Shown: piece after piece, positions 44,329-54,520 of the stretch
How positions within the stretch are numbered: the first letter of the stretch is position 1
Layout of the letters: each line of letters opens with the position of its first letter
DNA from: Jacaranda mimosifolia
Taxonomy: Eukaryota; Streptophyta; Magnoliopsida; Lamiales; Bignoniaceae
DNA: 64,000 nt
Assembly (NCBI GenBank): GCA_018894105.1
Contig: CM032124.1
Span: 37,172,277 to 37,236,276, forward strand
Direction of reading: 5' to 3'
Position numbers and translations under genes: made by a program
Notes under the pieces: model-generated
Database searches by the model: none
The model's input: the letters and a program-made list of their open reading frames with translations, nothing else
What the model was told of the DNA's origin: nothing

Positions 44329-45198
44329 GGAGTGTTTGGTTTTGTTTTTTTGGAGGTGTTTTCATTTTTTAGTATAAAGAAATAATAAAAAATTAGTTAT
44401 AAATGTATTTTTGAAAGTAAAATATTGTTTAGAGGTTTCGTTTAAAATAAAATGATTATGTAGGATTGAAAATGAGTTGTATTTGAAAAATATAAAACCG
44501 GATTGGCTGTATTCTCAACAACCCTATTCTCATTTTACACTATTCCAAAAACAGAAAACGCCATTGTTTGTTGAATCAATAATGAAAATACCATCCATTT
44601 TTATTTTTATACCTATAAAAAACCTATAATATATACTAATTTAAAAATAATTAAAATCCATCAACTAATTAAATATTAATTTTTTTCCATCATTCCAAGA
44701 CAATGGGATCCATATAAAAATTTAATACTAATTTTTCATCACATCACCATCCATTAACTTATTAAATAATTATTTTTGTTCTATCTTTTTAAGAAAAGGG
44801 GCCCACAATCAATTAAACAATAATAACTAATACTACTACATTAAAATATTATTTTCAATCTACTTTTTTCAAAATTTTCACGATTCACATCCAATCACAT
44901 TTTTATTTCGACACGCAAAAGAATAATAAAATGAAAACATATTTTGGAACAATGAAAACAGAAAATGAGAATACAAACACAACAAATCTAGCTTGTAGTA
45001 TTTTTGTATTAAAAGTCGTGCAAATATAAATAAAAGAAAATAAAAAGTGAAAATTGAGAGAAAGTGTAATAGTGTGTTTGAGAAAATGTGCTGAAAAATG
45101 AAAATATCTATGAGAATATAAGAGAAATTGATAGCTTTCTATTTTCACTTTTAGCAGAAAATCAAAAGGGGCTTTGAAAACAAAACCAAACGGACACT
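44329..45198. mobile_element. Non-autonomous element, GTTTGGTTTTGTTTT-terminated (family B, long copy)
   Basis: The left terminus GGAGTGTTTGGTTTTGTTTT is inverted at the right end, where the complement reads AAGTGTCCGTTTGGTTTTG. About 870 bp long, with no transposase-like frame. The terminal sequence resembles the shorter element at 40422-40795, so the two are probably one family. Confidence 0.5.
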
Positions 45199-45893
45199 TC
45201 GATACTCATTACCACACCTCAAAATCCTAGTTTTGTATTACGCATTCGTGTCATTCTCATTGTGTACGTAATCTTTTATCTATATTATTTGCAGTATTTT
45301 GATATTATTAAAATGAAATATTAATAATATCTAAAATGTAGTGGCACAGAATCTTATTCTATCTTAACAAATCAATGAAAATTAGATATACAGTAAGACA
45401 TCTTTTTAGGACAAAATTCTTCATATCTCAACGAATGCTTACAGTTAAACTTTTGTATCTTTAACAGCTTTTTACCATAAAACTCTCTATATATCAATTA
45501 ATGCTTACAACACAATATCTCAATGTGGCTACCTTCATATTTGATGACTAATATGATCATCATCACTAATGCATGCATATATGACAATAATGGTTATGTG
45601 CCTCTGATCATTTTCTTTGACTCGAGAATTATCAAGATATTTGATCTTATCTTATATTAAGAAATTAAAGAGAATTGAATATAGAATACTCTTCATTTTC
45701 TTCACAATAAATACTAATTTAAAGTAAAATCCTTCATCAATATATATCAGCAAAATAATATCTAAATACGATACTTAAAACTTTTATGTTTAATGACGAA
45801 TTTCGACATATCCAACCTCATGACTAGTGCTATTCCAATAGATTGGCATTGCTCACGCACATAGAGGGGACCAAACCTTTTTGCCTTTGGCAA

Positions 45894-45902
45894 CTATATA
45901 AA
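45894..45902 (+). promoter_or_regulatory. TATA box of the phosphotransfer protein gene
   Basis: CTATATAAA lies 123 nt upstream of the ATG at 46025 and predicts initiation near 45925-45935. This puts the in-frame ATG at 45911 upstream of the expected transcript start, supporting 46025 as the translation start. Confidence 0.6.
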
Positions 45903-46024
45903 CCCTCTTAATGCCAACCTCAAAGCATTCCCACATCCAACACCAAAGTCTACAACTAAGACCTCTTCCCATAGTTTCTTTCTTCTCCAATCCTCTAATT
46001 GAGTTTTACAAAGGAAAGGAAAAC

Positions 46025-47445
46025 ATGCAGAGGCAACTAGCTAACATGAAGCAATCACTTTTTGATCAGGTAAATTACCTTATGGCTGCTCTAACCCACA
46101 AATTAAAGGGTTAATATTCTTAGAGTATTACTTGAATCTTTTATATGTCTTATATTCCCAACTACTCCTTTAATTTACTATTAATTCTTGCAAGTTGAGG
46201 CTTTCTTTGCCTGATATATATTCTTAATTCAATGTACGTACAAGGTTGCCCACTTGCATGCAAGTGGATATATAAATGTGTGTACTATGAAGAAAGAACT
46301 AAGAATTATAGATATGGCATTGATGTACAACCAATGCTCATATATATTTCCATGCTAATGATTAAAAAATTCATAGTCCTCAAAACTTGCAACAAAAAAA
46401 AAAAAAAAAAAAAGAAAAGCCCTTACCGGTAAAAACATATAAACTACTTAACTTATTTAGAATTTATATATCCCAGTAATGTCATTTTTTATTTTTTTTA
46501 TTTTATTTTTTATATGATTGCAGGGATATCTGGATGAACAATTTATTCAACTGGAAGAGCTACAAGATGATGCAAATCCCAATTTTGTGGAAGAAGTTGT
46601 TACATTATACTACAGGGATTCAGCTAGATCAGTCCAAAATATAGAGCAAGCCTTGTGAGTTGAATATCTTAGTTCAATCTATATTTTCAGGCTGTTAAAA
46701 CTAATCACAATTTTCTACCTATTTTTGTTTAATTATGCAAATGTGTGTGTGTTCTTGGCCACATATATTGAACTAGCATGTGCCTTTTGTTGTTAGGGAG
46801 AAAGCCCCTCTTGATTTTGGTAAGCTGGACAGTTATATGCACCAGTTCAAGGGCAGCAGCTCAAGGTAATAATTTATAATTTTTATTTTGACATTATTTT
46901 TTTTATGTAAAAAAAGAAGCATTATTAAATCAAAATATATAAGAAAAATGGTTTAAATGTAAATTGATTATGATAATTATGACAACCCCTTACTGTTCCT
47001 GTTCTTAAATATGCAGCATTGGGGCAAAAAAAGTGAAGATTGAGTGTACGCAGTTCAGAGAGTACTGCAGAGCTGGAAATGCTGAAGGGTAACTTAATTA
47101 TCTTCTTTTCTACATAATTCTTGTTATTGTAAATATATTTTTATTAAATCCAGTGGTTCTTGATTTTTTTATTCTTTCAATATTCTTTACAGATGCATGA
47201 GAACTTTCCAACAACTGAAGAAAGAATATGCCACTCTCAAAAAGAAACTCGAAGTTTACTTCCAGGTCCCATTTTGTTCTCTATTTCAAAAGCAATTCCT
47301 CTCACACACACAGACACCCGTGTGTGTGTGTGTGTGTGTGTTTTCACATATTGATTAACTATGTGTGCATGTATTAATTCTATATGTACATATGCAGTTT
47401 GCTAGACAAGCTGGGCCTGTTGAGAAAGCATGTCGCCCAAAGTAA
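46025..47445 (+). CDS. AHP4: Histidine-containing phosphotransfer protein (AHP4-like)
   Basis: Relays phosphate from cytokinin or other hybrid histidine kinases to nuclear response regulators, moving between cytoplasm and nucleus. Six exons (46025-46069, 46524-46654, 46797-46865, 47017-47088, 47193-47265, 47398-47445) encode 145 aa, the usual HPt length. The HPt motif HQFKGSSSSIGA starts at the phospho-accepting His74. GYLDEQFIQLEELQDDANPNF, the first 21 residues of exon 2, and the FREYCRAGNAEG segment are conserved in plant HPt proteins. His74 and its helix are intact, unlike pseudo-HPt AHP6, which has Asn there. HQFKG rather than HQLKG resembles AHP4. A GT microsatellite (47319-47341) lies in intron 5. 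The orthology name is from remembered similarity. Confidence 0.93.
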
Positions 47446-48378
47446 TTAAGGAATTCTGAATGGGACTTCATCAGCACAATGGGCTTCTTTTTATTTTTAT
47501 TTTTATTTTTTTTAATTTTTGGTATAAATGTAATTTGGTGGTTTGGATTTGGTGTAGCATCTATATATGCATGTAATATTATCACCAATTTTTAACATCC
47601 TTCTCAGATATTACCATAAAAGGGAAGGTGTTTTTGTACCTTGGGCAGGCTGGTGCCTACCTACTATATATGTGAGTTGAATATGTGTTAGATTAATGAC
47701 CAAGTACCATATGGAATGTTGTCATCCAAAGTCTTGCTAATGAAGAAAAAAAAAAAAAAAAACATTTTGGTCTGAGTTAATTACATCCAGAAGACATTTC
47801 AGTGTAGGTAATAAAATGTGGAAGACGAAAAACATATATATATATATATATTCTTTTTTATTAAGACACACGCACGCTGACAGTTCGTTAAGCTCGAACC
47901 TCTGACCACACACTTATACTGTTGGACCAAAAGCCACTCAGCTGGAAGAAGAAATGTATTACCGACCACTGAATAGACTGCTGCAACAAAACCCTGTCCA
48001 TGAAGAATTCATACTAATCAGTTAATTGTATATTAAAACAAGAATGTGAGGTGTATGATGAAAGAAAGATATTTAACTCAGAAGCTAATTATCAATGCAA
48101 AAACACCAATATACAAGCCATAGTTGACTGTGGAGATGAGTCTCCAGAGTATCCACTGTAGTTCATTACTCTACAAGACACCTCTGCACAAATCCGATGA
48201 AAATTTTAAGTTCCACTTATTAAAAAGGAAAGAAAAACAAGGATCAGAATCCAGCTTCCAGGGGTAATGTGGGAAGGGGAAAATGTAAAGAAAAGATAAG
48301 AAGAAGAAGAAGATTTGTACCATAAAGTGGCTGACAGTCCAAGGAAAAGAACAAATGGAATGAGTGGATCATTAGGAT
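47446..48378. other. 3' region of the phosphotransfer gene and spacer
   Basis: It holds the 3' flank of the + strand gene with T-rich and A-rich runs (for example 47747-47762), then a minus-strand SINE at 47831-47942, then the presumed 3' flank of the small minus-strand gene. No coding region seen. Confidence 0.6.
47831..47942 (-). mobile_element. tRNA-derived SINE
   Basis: On the minus strand: GCTGAGTGGCTTTTGGTCCAAC, then AGTATAAGTGTGTGGTCAG, then a good box B, GAGGTTCGAGCTT, then AACGAACTGTC and an AT-rich tail. Near-identical 12-mers flank it, TGGAAGACGAAA (47819-47830) and TGGAAGAAGAAA (47943-47954), one mismatch apart, consistent with a target-site duplication. Confidence 0.7.
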
Positions 48379-49015
48379 CTAAGCCAAGACTTTCTTAAAA
48401 TCCCTCCACGGCCAAATAAACCTTTGCAACACAATGTGGGAGTACAAATAAAAATTGTCAACTGTATTGCTGATAAAATCCATTAGCGGATCATCTCCAG
48501 CAGAGTTGCCAGCAGCATCTACAAATATCGTATGAATTGGTCCAGGACGGTTTGATTCATCAAATGCCCCAACTTGGTTAGGGCTCTGGGTTAATTGTTT
48601 TATGGTGCCTAATCCGTTCTGATAGAGTGACTGATTATTCATGCCCATGGAACCACACTTGTATGCTGTTTCCTACATAGTTGGAGTAAACATATGAAGC
48701 AAATCGTCTCGTAAGATGAACTCCATTTGAGAAATTCAAGATTACTTTGTCAGAAGTGCTGAATGAATCATATTAGATATTTAATCCTGTCAGGTAATCT
48801 TGTTGTGAACTTCCATCCATTAATTAATTCAACTGTCCAGAATCAAATTAATCATCTCCAAGAAAGAAAACATTAAGATCAGACAAAGAAACCAAACCAT
48901 CAAAATGCAGCATACTTTATCGACTAATTCACATAAAGAAAAATGTTCGAAAATTGAATATTCTGACCTGCACATGATAGGAGCAGCAGGTCACTGCTGA
49001 GCAAACAGGCAACAT
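48379..49015 (-). CDS. Small two-exon gene, unknown protein (113 aa)
   Basis: Two exons join in phase: 48968-49015 (16 codons from the ATG) and 48379-48672 (97 codons plus TAG), with a GT-AG intron. The protein begins MLPVCSAVTCCSYHVQ, continues through ETAYKCGSMGMNNQSLYQNG, and ends with an aromatic stretch, DNFYLYSHIVLQRFIWPWRD, before FKKVLA. No domain is recognised. The Cys-rich start could be a short targeting sequence and the C-terminal aromatic block a membrane-associating or interaction helix, but this is inference. It is on the same strand as the SWC5 gene and about 640 bp beyond that gene's stop. Confidence 0.5.
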
Positions 49016-49652
49016 TGTCAACTAACACAACCTCAATTCAACCGCTCCTGTAAATATTAGCTAATCCCTCATCTTCAGCTCAACAAAATTTCAGAAAAGC
49101 AAGTCTTCCGGGCAATTAACAAAGAAAACTTTGGTTGAAAGTTGGAGCTCTTGCTATATGAGAACAACCTACAAACAGGAACAGCTTTTAATAGAAATCT
49201 TGAATGGGTTCTGAAAGATAGTCCGACAGCACCCTGCTTTGCTGCTTAAATGTGGGATTTCTTTAGGATATGTAATGTTTTTTTTTATTTTGAGAATTAC
49301 CCACAGAATTTGACATGAAAATGAGCTTAACGGTTGGGAAGAAAATTGTGGCTTGTTTATTAACTCTTTCACTACCTCTTATTTTGTTTTCTTTGGGGGA
49401 CATTTCGGGTCCGGTTTTAAGATCCGGCTTTCTGAAACAAATTGCTGGTATTGTCTACCATACAACCCATATAACCCAAAGTAAGAATAATAATTACAAT
49501 AACTATAAAGCCACCCCAAATGATCTTCAATGTCCATCAAACCATTAAAAAGCTTCTGATAAACATTGCAAAAAACCCTGTTAAATCATAAGGGTTCCAC
49601 TTGATTTTGAATTTTTGACACATCTCAGTGACTTTCTTGAAACAAAATGCTC

Positions 49653-51744
49653 TCATGAGTCGTCCTCCCACATATCAACCTTTCGCTTGGCCTGTGAAGC
49701 AAGCCGAGCATCTCTTTCCCTCTCAAATTCTCGGTAATCAGCACGTTGCAAGAAAGAAACTCTATCTAGATACTGATTTGAACTTTTCTTGTATGCGTCT
49801 AGTTCTTCTTCCATGCCTTTATTTTCATCCTTGAACTCACCCCAGTCCTTCTTTGTCTTATCAAGGACACTGAGTTTAGGTTTCTTTCTGATCTGTTCTA
49901 GAACAGCATCAACAGCAGAAGTGGCACCTGCCGCACCTTTACCTTTCTCAGCATCAACAAATTTCTTTACTTCAATTTCCTCACCAGCAAAGTCTCGAAC
50001 TTCAGTGATCTACCAAGTTAACAAGAAATGACAAAATTAAAGAAAATCTTAAATTTAGGATGTAAAGATGAAAAAGAATGCATAAAACACCTCAGGTCTT
50101 TTGGAAGTCAACATATCTATAGCTGCATTGATGTCATAAGAAAGCCTGGGAGAACATAATTTTGGAGGTCCTAGCTGAACTTGGAAGTGGATGTAGTAGC
50201 CAAAAATTAACAGCAAGAATGTAGTTTTTGACAGGAAACAAAGATAAGGAAAAAGGAAATATGCCAACAACCATTACACCCATAAGTTCTCTGAGCAAAC
50301 AACCATATGGCAAATATCCCTTCTTCGTATAACTTTTTATCGTGCATAATTATCCATGCAACTATTTTGAATAAGATTGATGATGTGGGAGTAGAATCTT
50401 AGTTGCCACCCATCCCACCCCCAACCCCACAAAGGGAAAAAAAAATTCTGGAAAGCAAAATTTGTGTAAAAGCATTCATATTAGAAGACGAAACACACCT
50501 CAACTTTCCCCCTTCCTGCAGCAGCTGAAGCAGCAGCATCCTTAACTGCTGAAAGAGCAGCAGCAGCAAGTCTTTTGGCATCCTCACTGGCACAATTTTG
50601 ACTGATGCTGGGACGCTTTTCCAGCACCCCTTGATCGGGAGATGGTGTCTTCTTTGATCCCAATCCAAGATAAGTCATCCAACCCTGAAAGAGGAGGTGG
50701 GTGGTTCCTCACTGTCAAAGTTTAGCTTTAGGTAAACATTGAACATATCTGAATAATTTACCGAAAGGGGGAGTGGTTCCTTACTGTTGATGACTTCTGC
50801 ACAGGATTTTTTTGAGGAGACTTGTTTGCATTTGAACTCTTGGTTTCCAAGATGGATCTAATTGTTTTTGTAGAAACTCCTTTATTCATTTGCTGCCACA
50901 CAGCATCTACCCGAGCTTTTCTCTCTGTCATCAGAAACATGCATACAGACTAAATGAGTTCATCTTTAAATAGTTTTGATACAAAAAGAAATAGTAAATC
51001 CTGCAGCAGAGCCACCGAAAGGGTAGCATTACAGAAGAGAACACAAAGGTGGGACTAAAGAACCAACAGAACGAACCTATCTCTTCAGGCTCAGCCTCTG
51101 AGGTGGGAGCATGAGCATTTTCTTGCAAGGACTCTGCTCTAGACACAACCATGTTTTCTACACTTCCTGAGACAAAAATCAGAGCATTTATCTAAATGAT
51201 AATTGAACTCAACTACAACCTAAGTTACGGGCAATGCAGCACCTTTTATAAGAATTTAGTAATGCTAACACAATAAATAGAGCTAACCCAGAGAATGAAA
51301 ACAAAATATTCTTTCGCCTTGATTATCGCCTTGAAAACAAAATTTTATCGCGGTAGAAGACAAAAAAGGTCGAAATTACAGTTAACTGCCATTCAAAACC
51401 ATTAAATCGCCCCAAGAATTAATAAGCCAGACAGTTAGCTTGCGAATGTACACACTTTAACCATCCAAAAATCAAAATATTAATGCAGGAATATTTAAAA
51501 ACTAATACGCGGCAGCAAATACGAATGAAAAATAAGTAAAAGATTCAAGATTTTAAAAAGAGAACAGAAGCCCATTATTCAAGACAAAGAGAACAAACCC
51601 GCAAAAAATATAACCATTATAAGTCCAAAATTCAATCCTTACCGCGAAAAAAGGGTTGAATACCAAATAAAACGAAATACAAAAAGAAGAGTTTCCAAAA
51701 AGCCTACCGATGCAAACTGTGGAATTAGGGTTCGAATCCGCCAT
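49653..51744 (-). CDS. SWC5: SWR1 complex subunit SWC5 / BCNT-CFDP1 family protein
   Basis: A nuclear subunit of the SWR1 remodeller, which deposits histone H2A.Z; the BCNT-C domain is the conserved signature. Five exons (51708-51744, 51077-51166, 50785-50924, 50499-50684, 49653-50009) join in frame to 269 aa. The BCNT-C domain fills the last exon (about 152-269): ITEVRDFAGEEIEVKK, then LSVLDKTKKDWGEFKDENKG (W207 in the WESF-like position), then VSFLQRADYREFERERDARL. Upstream parts are acidic or Ala-rich and low complexity, as usual for this family. An extra in-phase 84-nt exon candidate (50091-50174) lies in the last intron. The ATG gives MADSNPNST and a TATA-like site lies 83-92 nt upstream. 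Confidence 0.9.
50091..50174 (-). other. Candidate cassette exon of the SWC5 gene
   Basis: On the minus strand CCACTTCCAAGTTCAG precedes an open 84-nt block (28 codons, phase 0 at both ends) followed by a GT donor. It encodes LGPPKLCSPRLSYDINAAID followed by MLTSKRPE. Inclusion would give a 297-aa protein; skipping joins KVE directly to ITEVRDFAG. Not part of the BCNT domain I remember. Confidence 0.4.
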
Positions 51745-51826
51745 AATTATAGAAAGGAATCTCAAATAGAGTGTCTGCTCGCAGTCACAGCTTTGATCTA
51801 CGTGCGCGCTTTCTTGGGGCTTCACT

Positions 51827-51836
51827 CCTTTTATAG
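51827..51836 (-). promoter_or_regulatory. TATA-like box of the SWC5 gene
   Basis: The minus strand reads CTATAAAAGG, starting 92 nt before the ATG. It predicts a leader of about 55-60 nt. Confidence 0.5.
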
Positions 51837-52786
51837 TTAATTTTGTTTCTTCTGAATTCTCATAATACCATGGATGACCCGAAACGAGAGTAAAGACCCG
51901 ACCCACAACAAGAGGTGAATGGAAATATCATTGTAAGGCCATTTAAAAGCCTTTTTTGCCCCTTCTAGAAAGTTCACAAGTAATAATTTTTTAATTAATT
52001 AAATACACTCCCAAGTGCAACAAAAATGCGTTTAGATGCAAACTTCGATCTCCTACATAAATGTGAGCAATATTATCGATCAATTAATTGATCAACATCA
52101 TAAATAAATTTATTCAATTTTCAGTGAAACCATATTTAAAATTACCCGTATAGTTTTAGTAAAATATGAAGTTCATTAATTTATAAACTTCAATAATTTC
52201 CAACTTGATTTTAGTTATATGTTATTCAATTATGAAATAAGCTTTAATATGTATAAGAAAATTCATTTTCAATCTAAACAAATAAAAGTTAAATTAAACC
52301 CAAAAAATAATTAAATTACATTTTATTTTATTTTATTAAGGGAAAACGGGTCATATATATTAATTATTCCATCCAAATTTTAAATCCATCAAGTGTAAAA
52401 ATTGCATCATCTAACACTCATACTTGTAGGACTCAAAAAGCAATTGGGTGATATATGTTAATTATTACATCCAAATTTTAAATCCATCTAGTGAAAAAAT
52501 TGCATATTTAACACTCGTAAAGAGTCAAGTGGTTGCTCCATGTACACTTCCTCATTCAGGTTGTTGTGCCAGAATGCATTCATCATTTGCAATCGCTATA
52601 TAGAGGCCAATGGAACATGATAACAAGAGAATGATAAAATCGATGCCTAGAGATGAGAGTCCTCATGTGGAATTGCAATCTTATCATAATAGTACAAGAG
52701 ACGAGGAAGAGGAAATAGGTTGAGAGACTAGAAAATGGGTCGAGTAAACTCCAATGAAGAAAGCTTTACTAAGGATATCATGCAAT

Positions 52787-52902
52787 AGCCGAGTGGCCTA
52801 TAGCCCAACAGCATAAATCTCTCACATTATGTAGAAGGTTAGGAGTTTAAATCCAAACGAACTCCTAATGTACGCGTATATAAATAAGATATATATATAT
52901 AT
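52787..52902 (+). mobile_element. tRNA-derived SINE
   Basis: It reads AGCCGAGTGGCCTATAGCCC, then ACAGCATAAATCTC, then GGTTAGGAGTTTAAATCC (eroded box B), then CGAACTCCTAATGTACGCG and TATAAATAAG with an AT tail. A perfect 12-bp target-site duplication, ATATCATGCAAT, lies at 52775-52786 and 52903-52914. Confidence 0.8.
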
Positions 52903-53449
52903 ATATCATGCAATGAAAATTTCATGTTTTTGAATGAATAAATAAGCCTAAATATTTGCTTACTCATTTATAAGAGAAATCGTACCACGTACACATCCTC
53001 AATGCCAGGACATAGTACTGAATGTACAAGAGAAAAAAATACGAATCTTCATAATCTAAAATGAGTTTCACCGGTAAGAGATAAGACTGTTGTTCAAAAC
53101 TATTTCTGGCATTGTCATCTAAGCTATCCCACATAAATAGGCACCACACAAGAAAACCTGCTAAAACATATATCTTCACCCAAATAACTTATGGAAGATG
53201 ATGATTACATACACAAATGGCGTAAACTATCACATAAAAGGATTTACATCAGGAGCAGCACGTCTCAAGATGAGCTTTAAGATGACATGCCCTGGTGGAT
53301 GAGATAACGGCATCTAAATATGTACAGATGCTGCATAAGTTACAGTTGACAGCATGAAGGCCGACCAAATAATCTCCGAGATGATTCACTTTTCATGAAT
53401 TCTGCACATGGAATTGCGACAAATGAGCATACTTATGATATACAAAGAG

Positions 53450-53638
53450 TATATTTGCTCAGCCTAAGTTATTTGCAATGAATTTGTATACAAGAGAGTG
53501 AGGTTCCTATGTTCAGTACTCATTGGCAAGCTTTGCACATGTTACTGTCCGCAATGCCAATGAGTACTGAAATGTTGCAAATCAACATCTATACTCCTTC
53601 CACATGTTACAGTTGATGGCATGAAGGCTGAGCAAATT
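53450..53638. repeat. Nested inverted repeat near the MMS19 3' end
   Basis: Inner arms of 17 bp (53512-53528 and 53555-53571) are perfectly complementary, TTCAGTACTCATTGGCA against its complement, with a 26-nt loop. Outer arms ATTTGCTCAGCCT (about 53453-53465) and AGGCTGAGCAAAT (about 53625-53637) are also perfect complements. Between inner and outer arms pairing is poor. A direct repeat of the right outer region (TTACAGTTGAYRGCATGAAGG) occurs at about 53338 and 53606. Confidence 0.7.
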
Positions 53639-53938
53639 TAAACATAGGCTCATTTGCAGATATACTCAGAAGCACTAAGAATCCATAATTTACTTCTATT
53701 AGCTTGATTTGCAAATTACAATGGTAAAAGAATGTGTGGTAGAACGGTGCTGCTAATAGCTATTGATTTGAGACAATAATTGCCAATAAACAAGAAGACA
53801 GATCTTACCAGCTTAGCATTGGAAATTCCTTCTTATATTATTAGAAGTGAAGACTTCTTGACGCAATTGAAGCCCTGTATTTGTGGAAACAGGCATCAAC
53901 AAATTATACATTCAAAAGTAATAGAACAAACATAAACA

Positions 53939-54482
53939 CTATGAGAGAACTTGCCAAGCCTGCCGACATCTGACAGCTTCTTGACGAACAATTCTCTTAG
54001 GATCATCAAGCGCCTTTGATAAGGCTTGCAAAACCTAAACATAGCAAAAGAAAATTTTAAAACTTGACAAGCCCCACAGTAATCTCACAAAATCCAAATT
54101 CTAGAAAACTTGCAATATTTGAAACTACGGATTGAACTATTACATGGAATGTAAAATTATAAGCATGAAAGTACAAGTTTTATACCCACAGCTGCAGAAT
54201 TGTGCACCACAGAGGAGAATAGAAAGATAACTTATGATGATTCAGTGAGTCTAAAGCATAGAAGATCATATTAAGCAAGAACATTCATACCTTTGTTCTG
54301 AATGGATAAATTCTTGTATAGGGAAGTTCAGACACAGCAACAAGGCACTGAATTGCTGTTTCTCGAACTGCCTGAAAATATGAAGAAATATTCCCCCTAG
54401 CTGATATCAGAAATTCTCAAGGCTAACCAACATATATCTAGCTTTGACAAATGTAAGTTTGATAAGCAAAAAATCACAGATT

Positions 54483-54520
<38 letters not shown>

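Larger units (their letters stand above)
37950..46024. other. Repeat-rich intergenic region upstream of the phosphotransfer gene
   Basis: Apart from the exon-like block at 38353-38490, no coding region was recognised. The stretch includes SINE copies (about 38991-39118 and 43824-43936), two GTTTGGTTTT-terminated elements (40422-40795 and 44329-45198), TA microsatellites (39435-39461, 41765-41780) and AT-rich filler. The last 130 bp form the promoter and leader of the next gene. Confidence 0.6.
51837..53938. other. Spacer between SWC5 and MMS19
   Basis: AT-rich DNA upstream of SWC5, a SINE at 52787-52902 with target duplication, and a less AT-rich stretch (about 53200-53900) with a direct repeat and nested inverted repeats, close to the MMS19 3' end. 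No protein-coding region recognised. Confidence 0.6.

Noticed and set aside
45911..46024. Upstream in-frame ATG that would add 38 residues to the phosphotransfer protein
   Set aside because: The TATA box at 45894-45902 puts transcript initiation downstream of 45911, and HPt proteins of this group do not carry such an extension.
49315..49548. Plus-strand frame starting with a signal-peptide-like hydrophobic segment
   Set aside because: It ends in Asn/Tyr-rich low-complexity sequence, has no homology I recognise and lies in the spacer between two minus-strand genes.
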